The notes under the pieces are model-generated. The model ran no database searches and was not told the origin of the DNA. It saw nothing but the letters and a program-made list of their open reading frames with translations. The translations under genes were made by a program, and so were the position numbers. From Spirochaetota bacterium (GTDB lineage: Bacteria; Spirochaetota; B62-G9; DRHN01), in assembly GCA_016934265.1 (NCBI GenBank), contig JAFGTF010000132.1, positions 1 to 64,000 on the forward strand: a DNA stretch of 64,000 nucleotides. The letters are read 5' to 3'. Of this stretch, positions 43,083 to 52,119 are shown piece after piece (position 1 is the stretch's first letter; each line of letters begins with the position of its first letter).

Positions 43083-43172
43083 TGAAGGAAACCCAAGTAT
43101 GGCACGGCAGAAAACGGATCGAAACCAAGATAACGGTCGAGTGATTGACAAAAGAGGAACTGGAACCAAGGG

Positions 43173-44303
43173 TCATAGGCAGATTTGACCCCTTTGACTT
43201 CCGTAGTCAATCGCAGTTTCATACATTGCAACAATGTTTTCCGGCGGTACGTCGGGTTGAATATTATGAACGGAACTCAAAATATAGCCTCCGCCGGGAG
43301 CCAAATCATCAATTCTTCGCTTGACCTCCAGCTCGACCTCCTGCGTGCTGCCGTATGGCAGCACATGCTGGGTATCGATTCCTCCCCAAAAACACAAATC
43401 TTTTCCATACTCGGTTTTCAATCTCTTAGTATCCATATCCCGCGCACTGACCTGTACGGGGTTCAATATTTCCACACCAAGGTCGATAAGGTCCGGTATA
43501 AAGTGAACTGCCGCTCCACAACAATGCCAGGCGATACGGGCATCTGTTTTTGATTTTATAAACTTGATCTGTTCAAAATCCAGAGGCTTCATATATTCAC
43601 GGTAGAATGCAGGTGAGTACAACGGTCCGTTTTGGCCGGTCATATCACCCCATATCTGTATTACGTCGAGATATTCACCGGCTTCATCCAGAAATGCCCC
43701 ATATATTTCCATCATGGATTCCAACACCTTTTCATAGAGCGTTACAAAATATTTCTTATTGATAACCATATCCATTAAAAAATTATCCAATCCTCTCAAG
43801 TACCATGCCGTTTCGTTTACACTCGAGATCGAGGTAAAAACCGCAAACCCGCTGTCCCTGAAAGCCCTCGCAGTGTCTTTTATACCCTTCATCCTCGCCC
43901 CGTCGATATTCGTTGGAAAAGGATATTTCTTGAGCGACTCGACATCATCGATCTCTGAAAGCGGGTGTTCGACCATTTCAAAGTAAAACACACCGTCTTT
44001 TTTCTCCTATACGATACCCCACTCGTTACGAAAAGCATTTTCTTCCGGAATTTCTTCAACAGCCGCATCACCAGGAAAAACATATCTCGTATCAACGTGA
44101 AATTTTTGCAGTATATCAACCGGTATAACGGCAAGCTGTTGTACCCTTTCGAGAATTCGGACGGGAAATTCAAGTCCAAGATGCGTACCAAGGTTTTCCA
44201 GTGCTATGGCGCATATTCCTGACTGGAATCCGCCTAAATCGATCGGAACACGGTCAGCTTCTTTATGCGCAAGAATAGTCAAGACCCTCTCTCTCGACGT
44301 CAT
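43173..44303 (-). pseudogene. URO-D-family methyltransferase gene interrupted by an in-frame amber codon
   Basis: Two track entries (44007-44393 and 43173-43991) are one reading frame. From MTSRERVLTILAHKEADRVPIDLGG at 44303 the protein runs to RNEWGIV, meets TAG at 44009-44007, and continues in the same frame with EKKDGVFYFEMVEHPLSEIDDVESLKKYPFP to the end, ~376 codons. The zinc motif is kept (ARIAWHCCGAAVHFIPDL). Tyr is common at the stop position, so a TAT/TAC to TAG mutation is the simplest view. The last residues (GSQRGQICL) are encoded by the dispersed repeat at 43179-43200, so the natural 3' end may also be lost. A suppressor or pyrrolysine reading cannot be tested here. Confidence 0.8.
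43179..43200. repeat. Dispersed repeat copy at the URO-D 3' end
   Basis: GCAGATTTGACCCCTTTGAC and the next two bases are identical (22 bp) to 58298-58319, the right arm of the inverted-repeat element at 57941-58313. It supplies the stop codon region of the minus-strand URO-D pseudogene. Confidence 0.75.
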
Positions 44304-44858
44304 TCTTCCTCCATTCCTTTTTATCAATATCTGCTTTACAACCGGCCTGCAGTTGTTGATAGATCCGAACCCGTCTGTTTTATCTTTATTCACTAAAAAA
44401 ACTTAATACGCTCGACCTGTCTGCAGACTCCGTACTACTACGAGAGTTATGCAGGCGCATGATGGAGCGAGGCCGCATACCCGCGCTCCAATCGGGTCGA
44501 CGGCCTCGAAAACGGGAGGCCGGCACCACAAGGAGCCATACCGGCCGTAAATGATTATAGTATCACCGCCGATGATCCACAAGCACTTTCACCTCGAGTG
44601 CTATGACGGACACCTCCCGGTTCAACACCGTACCCCGAAGTACAGCATGCCTAAGCCGCGACAAGGAAGAGACGTCAAAGCGGTGATACGATCGTTACAA
44701 AAACCAATGGCAGATTCGATCCCTTTTATTCTTTTTTAAAAAACATGTCGTCACGGGCCGACATAAAAAAAATATTTCCATCGAAATACGATATTGTGTA
44801 TTATTGGTAATTATGTCTTATACTCTGTGACACCTGCTGTAACGGCTTTTCCGGTATC
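44304..44858. other. Gene-free region between URO-D pseudogene and kinase
   Basis: About 555 bp upstream of two divergent genes. It contains no supported gene, tRNA or strong hairpin; the 62-codon frame at 44551 has no SD and no recognisable domain. The last ~100 bp before the kinase are AT-rich (GTGTATTATTGGTAATTATG) and may hold its promoter. Confidence 0.4.
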
Positions 44859-46277
44859 ATGTTAGGCGAATTGGCATTACATAATAAAGGGGCGCCTGTC
44901 GTGGATAAACGGACCGATAGTAATGATATGGAAAAGGGTATACGGTATCGGCGGATCAGGAAAGCCTGGATGTGGCTTACAGAGCCTCCCCAGAGCCTTG
45001 AACTGCCGGCATTACGACGAAGATCGCGCCTTCTTTTAATTATTATACTTGCGATCCTGCTGATCGATGTACTGATGGCGGCATCCACGCCGCTGCAGCT
45101 TTTATACACCGAATCTCAACAAATGCGAGTCATGCTCGCGGTCACGTTCCCGATAATGTACGCGGTACTTGCCGCCTTCTTCTTAGGCGCGTATGTGCTC
45201 TGCCGCATGGGCCGCTACAAGGCATCCGCAATTATGGTAGTCTTTATCGCGACATGCATAGGCTATTCAACCCTTTTCGTCGTCAAAGAGTCGAGCCATA
45301 TCGTGTACCCGATAGCCGGAGTCCTGCTGAGCAGCATTCTCCTATCGAGGTTTACGACGATAGCGCTCTTTTCGGCAATACTGGTGGGAACAAGTCTGTT
45401 GCCGGTTTTCTCCAAAGGGTTCACCATCGATGATGTCACCAGCGCATTGATCATTATGGTTGGAATCGGGATTCTCAGCTCAATAGCGGCGGTGATCCAT
45501 GACCGGGATCTCGATCAGATTGAAAAACAAACCGATACTATCCGGCAGAATCAGGAGAAGCTCCTTGAAGCGAAAAAGATGGAGGCGGTCGCCAGGCTGT
45601 CTGCGGGAATCGCCCACGAATTCAATAATATCATCACCGGCATTATCGGGTACTCCGAGATAATCTCCAAACAGTCCGATGAATCCATTAAAACGAATGC
45701 GAGGATAATTAAAGATGCAGGTATGCGGGCGGGCCGGCTCACCGAACATTTGCTTTCATTCAGCCGCCAGCAGCTTCTTCGCCCCCGGGAAACGGACCTC
45801 AATGCGATCATCACACATCTCGAGCATATGCTGCGGAATACAATGAACGACAGTATTACCCTCACACTCATGCTGGATCCCGAGCTGAGCAGCGTTTACG
45901 TCGATCCATCGCAAATCGAAGAGATGATCCATAGTCTCGTTACCAAGGCCCGGAATAACGTATCAACGGGAGGCAACATCACCATTAAAACCCAGAACAT
46001 CGCAATCAGCGGTCGAACCCTCGATACGGATTTACACCCAGGCAGGTACTGCCTGCTTACTATAACCGATTCCGGCCCGGCCCTGGATAAAGAGCTAATA
46101 TCGAGAGTATTCGAGCCGTTTTTCACAACGGGAGATTTCGGAACGGGAGATCTCGAATTGGCGGCCGCATACGGCTTTATACGCCAGAGCGACGGCCACA
46201 TAGAAATTGAAAGCAATCCTGAAAAAGGCAACGTGTTCTGTGTGTATCTACCTCAGTTCGAAGATAAAACGGCATAG
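44859..46277 (+). CDS. Membrane histidine kinase with degenerate catalytic boxes
   Basis: 472 residues. About six TM helices in the N-terminal half (residues ~56-215: LLLIIILAILLIDVLM, VMLAVTFPIMYAVLAAFFLGAY and others), then the phospho-acceptor motif RLSAGIAHEFNNIITGIIGYSE and a HATPase-like domain. The N-box, normally 'N-L-x-x-N-A', reads SLVTKARNNV (Asn replaced by Lys). The G1 box reads TDSGPALD (no second Gly), and G2 reads GTGDLELAAAYG. ATP binding is therefore doubtful, while the H-box is intact, so it may act as a phosphatase or as the acceptor for another kinase. The start is uncertain; GTG 44901 after AAAGGGG is an alternative. Confidence 0.75.
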   Translation: MLGELALHNKGAPVVDKRTDSNDMEKGIRYRRIRKAWMWLTEPPQSLELPALRRRSRLLLIIILAILLIDVLMAASTPLQLLYTESQQMRVMLAVTFPIMYAVLAAFFLGAYVLCRMGRYKASAIMVVFIATCIGYSTLFVVKESSHIVYPIAGVLLSSILLSRFTTIALFSAILVGTSLLPVFSKGFTIDDVTSALIIMVGIGILSSIAAVIHDRDLDQIEKQTDTIRQNQEKLLEAKKMEAVARLSAGIAHEFNNIITGIIGYSEIISKQSDESIKTNARIIKDAGMRAGRLTEHLLSFSRQQLLRPRETDLNAIITHLEHMLRNTMNDSITLTLMLDPELSSVYVDPSQIEEMIHSLVTKARNNVSTGGNITIKTQNIAISGRTLDTDLHPGRYCLLTITDSGPALDKELISRVFEPFFTTGDFGTGDLELAAAYGFIRQSDGHIEIESNPEKGNVFCVYLPQFEDKTA

Positions 46278-46570
46278 CATACGCGTCTCAGGCCTAAAAA
46301 CCCTGTAAACCGGAGCATTGGTACGCTACAACTCTTTATATACTATCGAATTATGTTTCCCGCTATTTTCCGGCGATCACTGTAATTACTCACTAATTTC
46401 GATATAGCGGGTCGATACCTCCAGATTTTGGTCTTTCACGATTGTATATTATCGCCGAGTTTCCACAATATCATCGAAATTCAGGAAACCGAATAATGAC
46501 CGTATCTGAACGGCGAAAAGAAGCGGTAATGACGAAGAAGGGGTATTGATCGTATAATTTCAGTGTCTCT

Positions 46571-47602
46571 TCATGCCGTCACAATAACCTTTAAGGATTC
46601 CTTTGCTGTTTTTACGAGCTCGAGCGCCTCCCCGATCCGCTCGAGCGGATATCGATGGGTTATGAGTTTTTTCGTATCAATCCGTTTACCCGATATCAGG
46701 GTGAGTGCTTCACGCGTTTCTATAGGTGATGCGGAATAGCTGGTATAGACGGTAAACTCCGAAAAGAAAAACCGATTGAGATCGATGGGAAAAAAAACGT
46801 CCGGAGTAAAAGGGGCGAAGATATATACGGTCGATCCCTTTTCCGCGGTTGCCATCGCTTCCTGTAGTGCGTTGATCTGCCCTGTACACAATATGACCAC
46901 GTCGGCACCCCTGCCCTCGTTCAGATCTTTAAATTTCCCCGCTACCTCTTCCTCCTTGAAATTGATGGTATGGTCCGAACCGAGCTCCTTCGCTTTTTCG
47001 AGCCTGTAGGGCACCGAATCGACTACAATGACCTTTCCCGCACCGAACATGCGGGCAAGCTGTACATGGACCAGGCCCATGAAACCCGCCCCGATAACGG
47101 CAATAGCATCACCGATGTGTATATTCGCTCTTTTTATACCCTTGATGCAGCATGCCACGGGCTCTATGAGAGTGCCTTCATCATGTGACATCCCTTCCGG
47201 CAGCAGGAGCGTATCCCGCTCTACATTCAGCTTCGGTACGACGATATGGTCGGCAAAACCGCCGGGGAAAAAAGCGGACTCCTTGAAGGTCCGGCAGAGG
47301 GTGTAATATCCGCGCCTGCAGTAATGGCAGACGAAGCAGGGAACATGGTGGTGGGCAAAGACCCGGTCGCCTTCCTTCAACCCCTTCACATTCTTACCGA
47401 CCTCGACTACATCTCCTGAAGGCTCATGGCCGAAATATGTCGGGACTCTGGGTTCCATGTACCAGTCGGATATATCGCTTCCGCAGATTCCGCACGCTTT
47501 TACTCTTACCTTTATCTCTCCCTCTTTTATCTCCGGAAGCTCCACGGTTTCGATCCTGATATCACTGCCGCCGTAATACCTGGCTGCCTTCGCGGTGTGC
47601 AT
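46571..47602 (-). CDS. Zinc-dependent polyol/threonine-type dehydrogenase (MDR)
   Basis: 343 residues. Catalytic zinc: KACGICGSDISDWY and FGHEPSGDVVEVG; structural zinc loop CFVCHYCRRGYYTLC; LIEPVACCIKG; NAD fold AVIGAGFMGLVHVQLARMFGAGKVIVVDS. The 'GICGSD' plus 'EPxACC' pattern is that of sorbitol/xylitol/threonine/galactitol dehydrogenases. Probably oxidises the imported polyol to a ketose. ATG 47602 has AGGAG upstream; the track's 47674 lead is not homologous. It closes the glycerol-type ABC operon, 100 bp after the last ATPase gene. Confidence 0.85.
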   Translation of the reverse strand: MHTAKAARYYGGSDIRIETVELPEIKEGEIKVRVKACGICGSDISDWYMEPRVPTYFGHEPSGDVVEVGKNVKGLKEGDRVFAHHHVPCFVCHYCRRGYYTLCRTFKESAFFPGGFADHIVVPKLNVERDTLLLPEGMSHDEGTLIEPVACCIKGIKRANIHIGDAIAVIGAGFMGLVHVQLARMFGAGKVIVVDSVPYRLEKAKELGSDHTINFKEEEVAGKFKDLNEGRGADVVILCTGQINALQEAMATAEKGSTVYIFAPFTPDVFFPIDLNRFFFSEFTVYTSYSASPIETREALTLISGKRIDTKKLITHRYPLERIGEALELVKTAKESLKVIVTA

Positions 47603-47702
47603 CGGTTGACTATCTCCTGTTTCTGGTATTCCCTGTCGACCGTTTCCGGCCGCTTTTGCTCTCTTTTCGAACATAGGGATGAGCTGTTAATCTCGGTGCC
47701 AT

Positions 47703-48779
47703 TCAAAGAACCGTCTTTCCGCTTTCCTTGTCATAAATACGTATCTTGCCCGCGGGAAAAAGGACCCATACCTCGCTCCCGGACTTGATGTCGGGGAACG
47801 TCCCGACGGCCTTCAACTCGTTTCGCTTCTCTTTCGATGTGAGGTATAAAATCCGTAACCCCTCGCCCTTCTCCTGTATATCCATGCAGTAAAACGGTAT
47901 GAAATCCCTCTTCTTGCGCGTGCTTACGGTAAAATTTTCCGGCCGTATCCCCATTTCGAACTCTTCATGCCTCCCAATATACTCTTCATAATCGGGAGGA
48001 ACGGGAAGCGTAAAGTCGACGAAGTCCATCATTCCCTTTTTTGCCTTCCCCTCGAGCATGTTCATTCCCGGCGACCCCATGAAATATCCGACGAACAGAT
48101 ACGCCGGATGCTCGTAGATATGCTCTTTCGTATCGAACTGAAGAATTCTGCCCTCGTTCATGACGGCGATTCTGTCCGACAGGGTCAATGCTTCCGATTG
48201 GTCATGGGTGACATAGATAAAAACCTTGTGCTGCTCCTCCTGTATCCTCTTGATCTTCGTACGCAGGACGAGACGCTTTTCGGCCTCAATACTGGTAAGC
48301 GGCTCGTCAAGCAGGATTATTTTCGCCTCTTTGATGAGCGCGCGTCCAAGTGCCACAGTCTGACGGTCTGCCGGTCCGAGTTTATGCGCGGGTGCATCGA
48401 GTATCGGATCGAGCTCGAGTATGCTTGAAATCTCACGCACCCTGCGCTCTCTTTCCTGCGATGCAAGCTTCTCCCTTCTTATCGGAAACAGCAAATTCTC
48501 ATACACGGACATCGGATATACCACAGGCGACTGGAAGACCATTGCGATGCTGCGATCTTCGATGGGGACTTCCCTCATGTTCTGACCGTCGAAATACACG
48601 TCACCCGTATATTCCAAAAGCCCCGCAATGATCTTCAGCAAAGTCGTTTTCCCGCATCCCGACGGTCCGAGCAGCGAGTACCGCCCCTCCTGCTCCATGG
48701 TCATATCGACATTCCTCAGCGCATACGTCATCCCGCCGTCATAAGAACAGCTGACATCTTTCATCTCGACACGTGCCAT
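47703..48779 (-). CDS. ABC transporter ATPase, GlpT/UgpC-like, with degenerate signature
   Basis: 358 residues. Walker A is LGPSGCGKTTLLKIIAG and Walker B is KIILLDEPLTSIEA, followed by a MalK-type C-terminal OB/TOBE domain (MGIRPENFTV). The LSGGQ signature is replaced by KLGPADRQTVALGRALI, so one of the two ATP sites in the transporter would be non-canonical. This pairs with the intact ATPase at 48785, an arrangement known from the two-ATPase glycerol importer GlpS/GlpT of rhizobia. It follows that gene by 5 bp. Confidence 0.85.
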   Translation of the reverse strand: MARVEMKDVSCSYDGGMTYALRNVDMTMEQEGRYSLLGPSGCGKTTLLKIIAGLLEYTGDVYFDGQNMREVPIEDRSIAMVFQSPVVYPMSVYENLLFPIRREKLASQERERRVREISSILELDPILDAPAHKLGPADRQTVALGRALIKEAKIILLDEPLTSIEAEKRLVLRTKIKRIQEEQHKVFIYVTHDQSEALTLSDRIAVMNEGRILQFDTKEHIYEHPAYLFVGYFMGSPGMNMLEGKAKKGMMDFVDFTLPVPPDYEEYIGRHEEFEMGIRPENFTVSTRKKRDFIPFYCMDIQEKGEGLRILYLTSKEKRNELKAVGTFPDIKSGSEVWVLFPAGKIRIYDKESGKTVL

Positions 48780-48784
48780 TCCGT

Positions 48785-49882
48785 CTAACTCCTGTATCTC
48801 GTGATTAAAAGTCCGCTTTTCTTCATGAAAATGAAGAAGTCTTCCGGGTCGACAAAGAGCTGCAGCGATCCTCTCGGAAAATCCTTCGGATAGGGAAGGT
48901 ACCCGTTGATTCGTTTGCCCTCGAACTCCATGTGCAGAACGGTACCCGCCGGGGTTACGTCCGCCAGCGTGAGGGAAAAGGTTACTGCCATCATATTTTT
49001 TGTCCGTTCAAAATGGAACGCGTGGGTCGGAAGCCCCAAAACGTATTCCTCCTCGGGGAGCTTGTCTTTGAGATGGGTGACGGGCAGGCTGACCTCCTTA
49101 GATGCTACCAGAAACAGGGTTTGGTTCTTCCTTTTCAATGAGCAGTCGAAAAGATTCATGGACGGTGAATAGAAGTATTTTGCGAAATCGAGGCTCGGCG
49201 GGCTCTTGTAGCCTTCCAGCGTATCGCCGTACCAAAGCACCTTTCCACTGTTCATGAGTATGGTGTTCTTGCTCATGGAAAGCGCCTCTTCGTAATTGGG
49301 CGTGGCGTACAGAAGCACGGCGCCTTTTATGTTCTCCGCCTTTAATATTTCCTTCAATTCATATGTCATTCCCTCCCGCAGCTTATAATCGAGGCCCGTA
49401 AGCGGCTCGTCGAGAAGAAAGATATCGGCATCCCTCACCAATGCCCGCCCCAGCGCAACGCGCTGGGCCTCACCGCCGCTCAGCTCATGTGGCTGCTTTC
49501 TCAAGAGATGCCGTATTCGCAGAATGTCCGCCTGTTTCGTTACCCTCTTATCCACCTCCGAGTCGGGATACCTCTCCGCCCTGAGCGGGGAAGCGATATT
49601 TTCATATACGGTCAGATTCGGATACAGGTTGTACCCCTGAGATATCATGGCAATCCTTCTGAACCTCGGGCGCACTGCGGTGATTTCTTTTTCACCGAGA
49701 TGGATTTTTCCTTTCTCGGGCTTCAGGGTACCCGCGATTATTTTCATCAGGGTGGTCTTTCCCGCACCCGCCGGTCCGAGTATCGTCGTAAACGTGCCCT
49801 CCCGTACTTCCAGCGATATGTTGTCGAGAACCTTCTCTCCGGAGAACGACTTGTCGACTCCTTGAATTCTCAATGTTGGCAT
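48785..49882 (-). CDS. ABC transporter ATPase, GlpS/MalK-like
   Basis: 365 residues. Walker A LGPAGAGKTTLMKIIAG, signature HELSGGEAQRVALGRALV, Walker B DIFLLDEPLTGLDY, then a TOBE-like C-terminal domain. Partner of the degenerate ATPase at 47703 in a heterodimeric motor. It lies 4 bp after the small membrane protein gene, within the operon SBP - permease - permease - small membrane protein - ATPase - ATPase - dehydrogenase. Confidence 0.85.
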   Translation of the reverse strand: MPTLRIQGVDKSFSGEKVLDNISLEVREGTFTTILGPAGAGKTTLMKIIAGTLKPEKGKIHLGEKEITAVRPRFRRIAMISQGYNLYPNLTVYENIASPLRAERYPDSEVDKRVTKQADILRIRHLLRKQPHELSGGEAQRVALGRALVRDADIFLLDEPLTGLDYKLREGMTYELKEILKAENIKGAVLLYATPNYEEALSMSKNTILMNSGKVLWYGDTLEGYKSPPSLDFAKYFYSPSMNLFDCSLKRKNQTLFLVASKEVSLPVTHLKDKLPEEEYVLGLPTHAFHFERTKNMMAVTFSLTLADVTPAGTVLHMEFEGKRINGYLPYPKDFPRGSLQLFVDPEDFFIFMKKSGLLITRYRS

Positions 49883-49886
49883 CCGT

Positions 49887-50165
49887 TTATCCCCATATCA
49901 ATATTGCGAAGAGTACGACTACCGACGCGGCAAAGGGCACCGAGATCGGAAAGGCCGGTATGACAAGCAAAGAAAGGATGTTTATGTAAATGAGTACTAT
50001 CATTCCGATGAAAAACCGCAATCCCAGCGTGGTGGACATTTGTAAAAATCCTTTTCTGGGTACGAGCTTCCACTTCACATTGATGACGGCGATAATCGGA
50101 ATGAACGCCAGAAACAATCCCAATCCGAAAAACACCTGCCACTGCGCATGAATCCAGTCGAACAT
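49887..50165 (-). CDS. Small integral membrane protein of glycerol-type ABC operon (DUF2160-like)
   Basis: 92 residues with three hydrophobic helices (VFFGLGLFLAFIPIIAVI, FFIGMIVLIYINILSLLVI, VPFAASVVVLFAILIWG) and the basic loop KWKLVPRKG between. Its position between permease and ATPase genes and its length match the small DUF2160 protein found in GlpSTPQ(U)V glycerol importer operons. Its role in transport is unknown. Genes on both sides are within 25 bp. Confidence 0.7.
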   Translation of the reverse strand: MFDWIHAQWQVFFGLGLFLAFIPIIAVINVKWKLVPRKGFLQMSTTLGLRFFIGMIVLIYINILSLLVIPAFPISVPFAASVVVLFAILIWG

Positions 50166-50189
50166 CGATCCTTTCCTCCCCTCTCTGCG

Positions 50190-51026
50190 CTACAACCTTC
50201 TCAGCGGCACGAACCCGCGAGTGAGGTATTTCTTTGTGAAAATGACCAGCACTATACCCGGTATGATGGAGATGGTGCCGCCCGCAGCCGCCATTCCCCA
50301 GTCGACCCCGTATCCGAGCCTCATCACCGTAACCGTCAGCTGCGCGGGAAGCGTCTTGGACGCCACGGCAGTGAGGTTTACCGCAAACATCATCTCGGTC
50401 CATGAAAACATCCAGATGAACACGGCAACGGTAATCAGCCCCGGCTTCAGAACGGGCAAAAACACCCGAAGGAAGTAGCGCCACACGCTGAAGCCGTCCA
50501 AGAATGCGGCGTCGTCTATCTCCTTCGGGACCGCCTCCATAAAGCTCATCCAGATCCATATGGCCAGGGGCAGGTTGAACAGGGTATATGAAAACAAAAG
50601 CCCAAGCTTCGTGTCGAAAAGCCCTATGTTCGTGTAAATCGCGAAAAAGGGAAGCACGAAGCTCGCCGCAGGCGCCATCCTGTTTGTGATAAGCCAGAAG
50701 TAGAGATGGATATCCCCCATGAACGGCCGCCTGGAAAAGGCATACGCAGCCAGAAACGACACAGGAAGACAGAGCGCGACGCTCGATACGCAGACCACGA
50801 TCGAGTTTATGATCGCCCGTTTCCACGGCCCCCTGGTCATCTCACGAAAATTCTTCATATTGAGCTCATGGGGATAAATCGTGGTCCTTGTCTCGATCTC
50901 CGACCTGGTCTTCAGCGCGGTGATTGTCATGAAATAGATGGGAAACAGGAACACCACGAGAACGAGCAGGAAGAAGATTACCTTCGCCGTTCTTCCCAGC
51001 AGTTGTTTTGACGATCTCTTGTTCAT
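50190..51026 (-). CDS. ABC sugar/polyol permease (GlpQ/MalG-like)
   Basis: 278 residues from ATG 51026 (MNKRSSKQLLGRTAKVIFF), which has AGGGG upstream; the track's 51089 is too early. Six TM helices. The coupling motif is EAVPKEIDDAAFLDGFSVWRYFLRVFLPVLKPG, the MalF/MalG-family 'EAA-x3-G-x9-I-x-L-P' loop. It forms the channel with the permease at 51124. Confidence 0.85.
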   Translation of the reverse strand: MNKRSSKQLLGRTAKVIFFLLVLVVFLFPIYFMTITALKTRSEIETRTTIYPHELNMKNFREMTRGPWKRAIINSIVVCVSSVALCLPVSFLAAYAFSRRPFMGDIHLYFWLITNRMAPAASFVLPFFAIYTNIGLFDTKLGLLFSYTLFNLPLAIWIWMSFMEAVPKEIDDAAFLDGFSVWRYFLRVFLPVLKPGLITVAVFIWMFSWTEMMFAVNLTAVASKTLPAQLTVTVMRLGYGVDWGMAAAGGTISIIPGIVLVIFTKKYLTRGFVPLRRL

Positions 51027-51123
51027 ATAAGACCCCTGTATAGTAATGCTCATGCAGCTTTCGGCCCCGGCGTGAAAACCCTCCGTCAAACCGGTAAAGA
51101 GTCAACAAGAACCAAGCGGCATA

Positions 51124-51975
51124 TTATCTCTCGAGCATCCCTTTCCCTTTCGTCAAGAACGAGATGAGGAGGTAGCAGAGGAGAATGACGATAACGAGAT
51201 AGATGATCGAAGCAGCCGCGGAAAACCCCCCTACCCATTCCCGTATTCCCTTTTTAATTATGAAAAAGCTCAAAAGCTCCGTCGATCTTCCGGGCCCTCC
51301 GCCAGTAAGAATGAAGTTTTCATCAAAGAGCTTGAACGAATCGATTATCCTCAGCAAAAGGACCGTAATCAAAGAGAGCTTGATACCCGGAAATGTAATG
51401 TAGCGAAAGGTCTGCCACTTAGTCGAACCGTCTATCCTGGCAGCGGTATAATACACTTCCGGGATTGTAACGAGACTGGCGGAAAGGAGCAGAAAAACCA
51501 GTGAAATCCAGTGCCACGCATCCATAATTATCAATGTCCAGAACGCCGACTTCGGGGTCATCAGCGTGTAAGCGACGCCGAAGAAACCCATAAACAACGG
51601 GATAGGGCCCCCTGTTCTCGTCATCAGCCTCCATAGAATTCCCACCGAGACAAAGGGTATGAGGCTTGGAATGATAACCACGGTCGATACAATATCGATC
51701 AGCTTCCCCTTCCCCCGTATGAGAAGCGCAAATAAAAGCCCAACAGGTACTTCTATCGCCAGCGCAATGCCCGTAAAGAGCGCGTTCCTCTTAAAGGCGT
51801 CCCACCACTCACTCGAATGCAGAACGTCAACATAATTGTCTACTCCTTCGAAAACCGGATTGTCCGAGAACGGCTTTGTGAAGGAGTAGTTTAGCACCAC
51901 CACCAAAGGAAATATCGAGTTAAAAATAAGAAGGATGATTGCAGGAAAAATAAGCAGGTATCTTTTATCTGACAT
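51124..51975 (-). CDS. ABC sugar/polyol permease (GlpP/MalF-like)
   Basis: 283 residues, six TM helices, beginning KRYLLIFPAIILLIFNSIFPLVVVLNYSFTKPF. The coupling loop reads PEVYYTAARIDGSTKWQTFRYITFPGIKLSL, an EAA motif with Y replacing the first E-A pair. SD AAGGGG precedes the ATG. A GC-rich stem-loop separates it from the upstream binding-protein gene. Confidence 0.85.
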   Translation of the reverse strand: MSDKRYLLIFPAIILLIFNSIFPLVVVLNYSFTKPFSDNPVFEGVDNYVDVLHSSEWWDAFKRNALFTGIALAIEVPVGLLFALLIRGKGKLIDIVSTVVIIPSLIPFVSVGILWRLMTRTGGPIPLFMGFFGVAYTLMTPKSAFWTLIIMDAWHWISLVFLLLSASLVTIPEVYYTAARIDGSTKWQTFRYITFPGIKLSLITVLLLRIIDSFKLFDENFILTGGGPGRSTELLSFFIIKKGIREWVGGFSAAASIIYLVIVILLCYLLISFLTKGKGMLER

Positions 51976-52065
51976 TAACGGTACCCCTTTCCACCATGTC
52001 GGTACTATTTCGTCAACTGAATGAAATGTTCCTCTGCTGAAATACCATCGGATAAAATTACCTGC

Positions 52066-52087
52066 GGGCGACGGTGCGCACCGCCCC
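52066..52087 (-). promoter_or_regulatory. Intercistronic stem-loop between binding protein and permease genes
   Basis: GGGCG-A-CGGTGCGCACCG-CCCC folds into a stem of about 9 GC-rich pairs. It lies just after the binding-protein stop, as in the other two binding-protein-first ABC operons of the window. Confidence 0.5.
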
Positions 52088-52119
52088 CGTCACCCACAGT
52101 AATCGGCCTGCCGTTCGTG

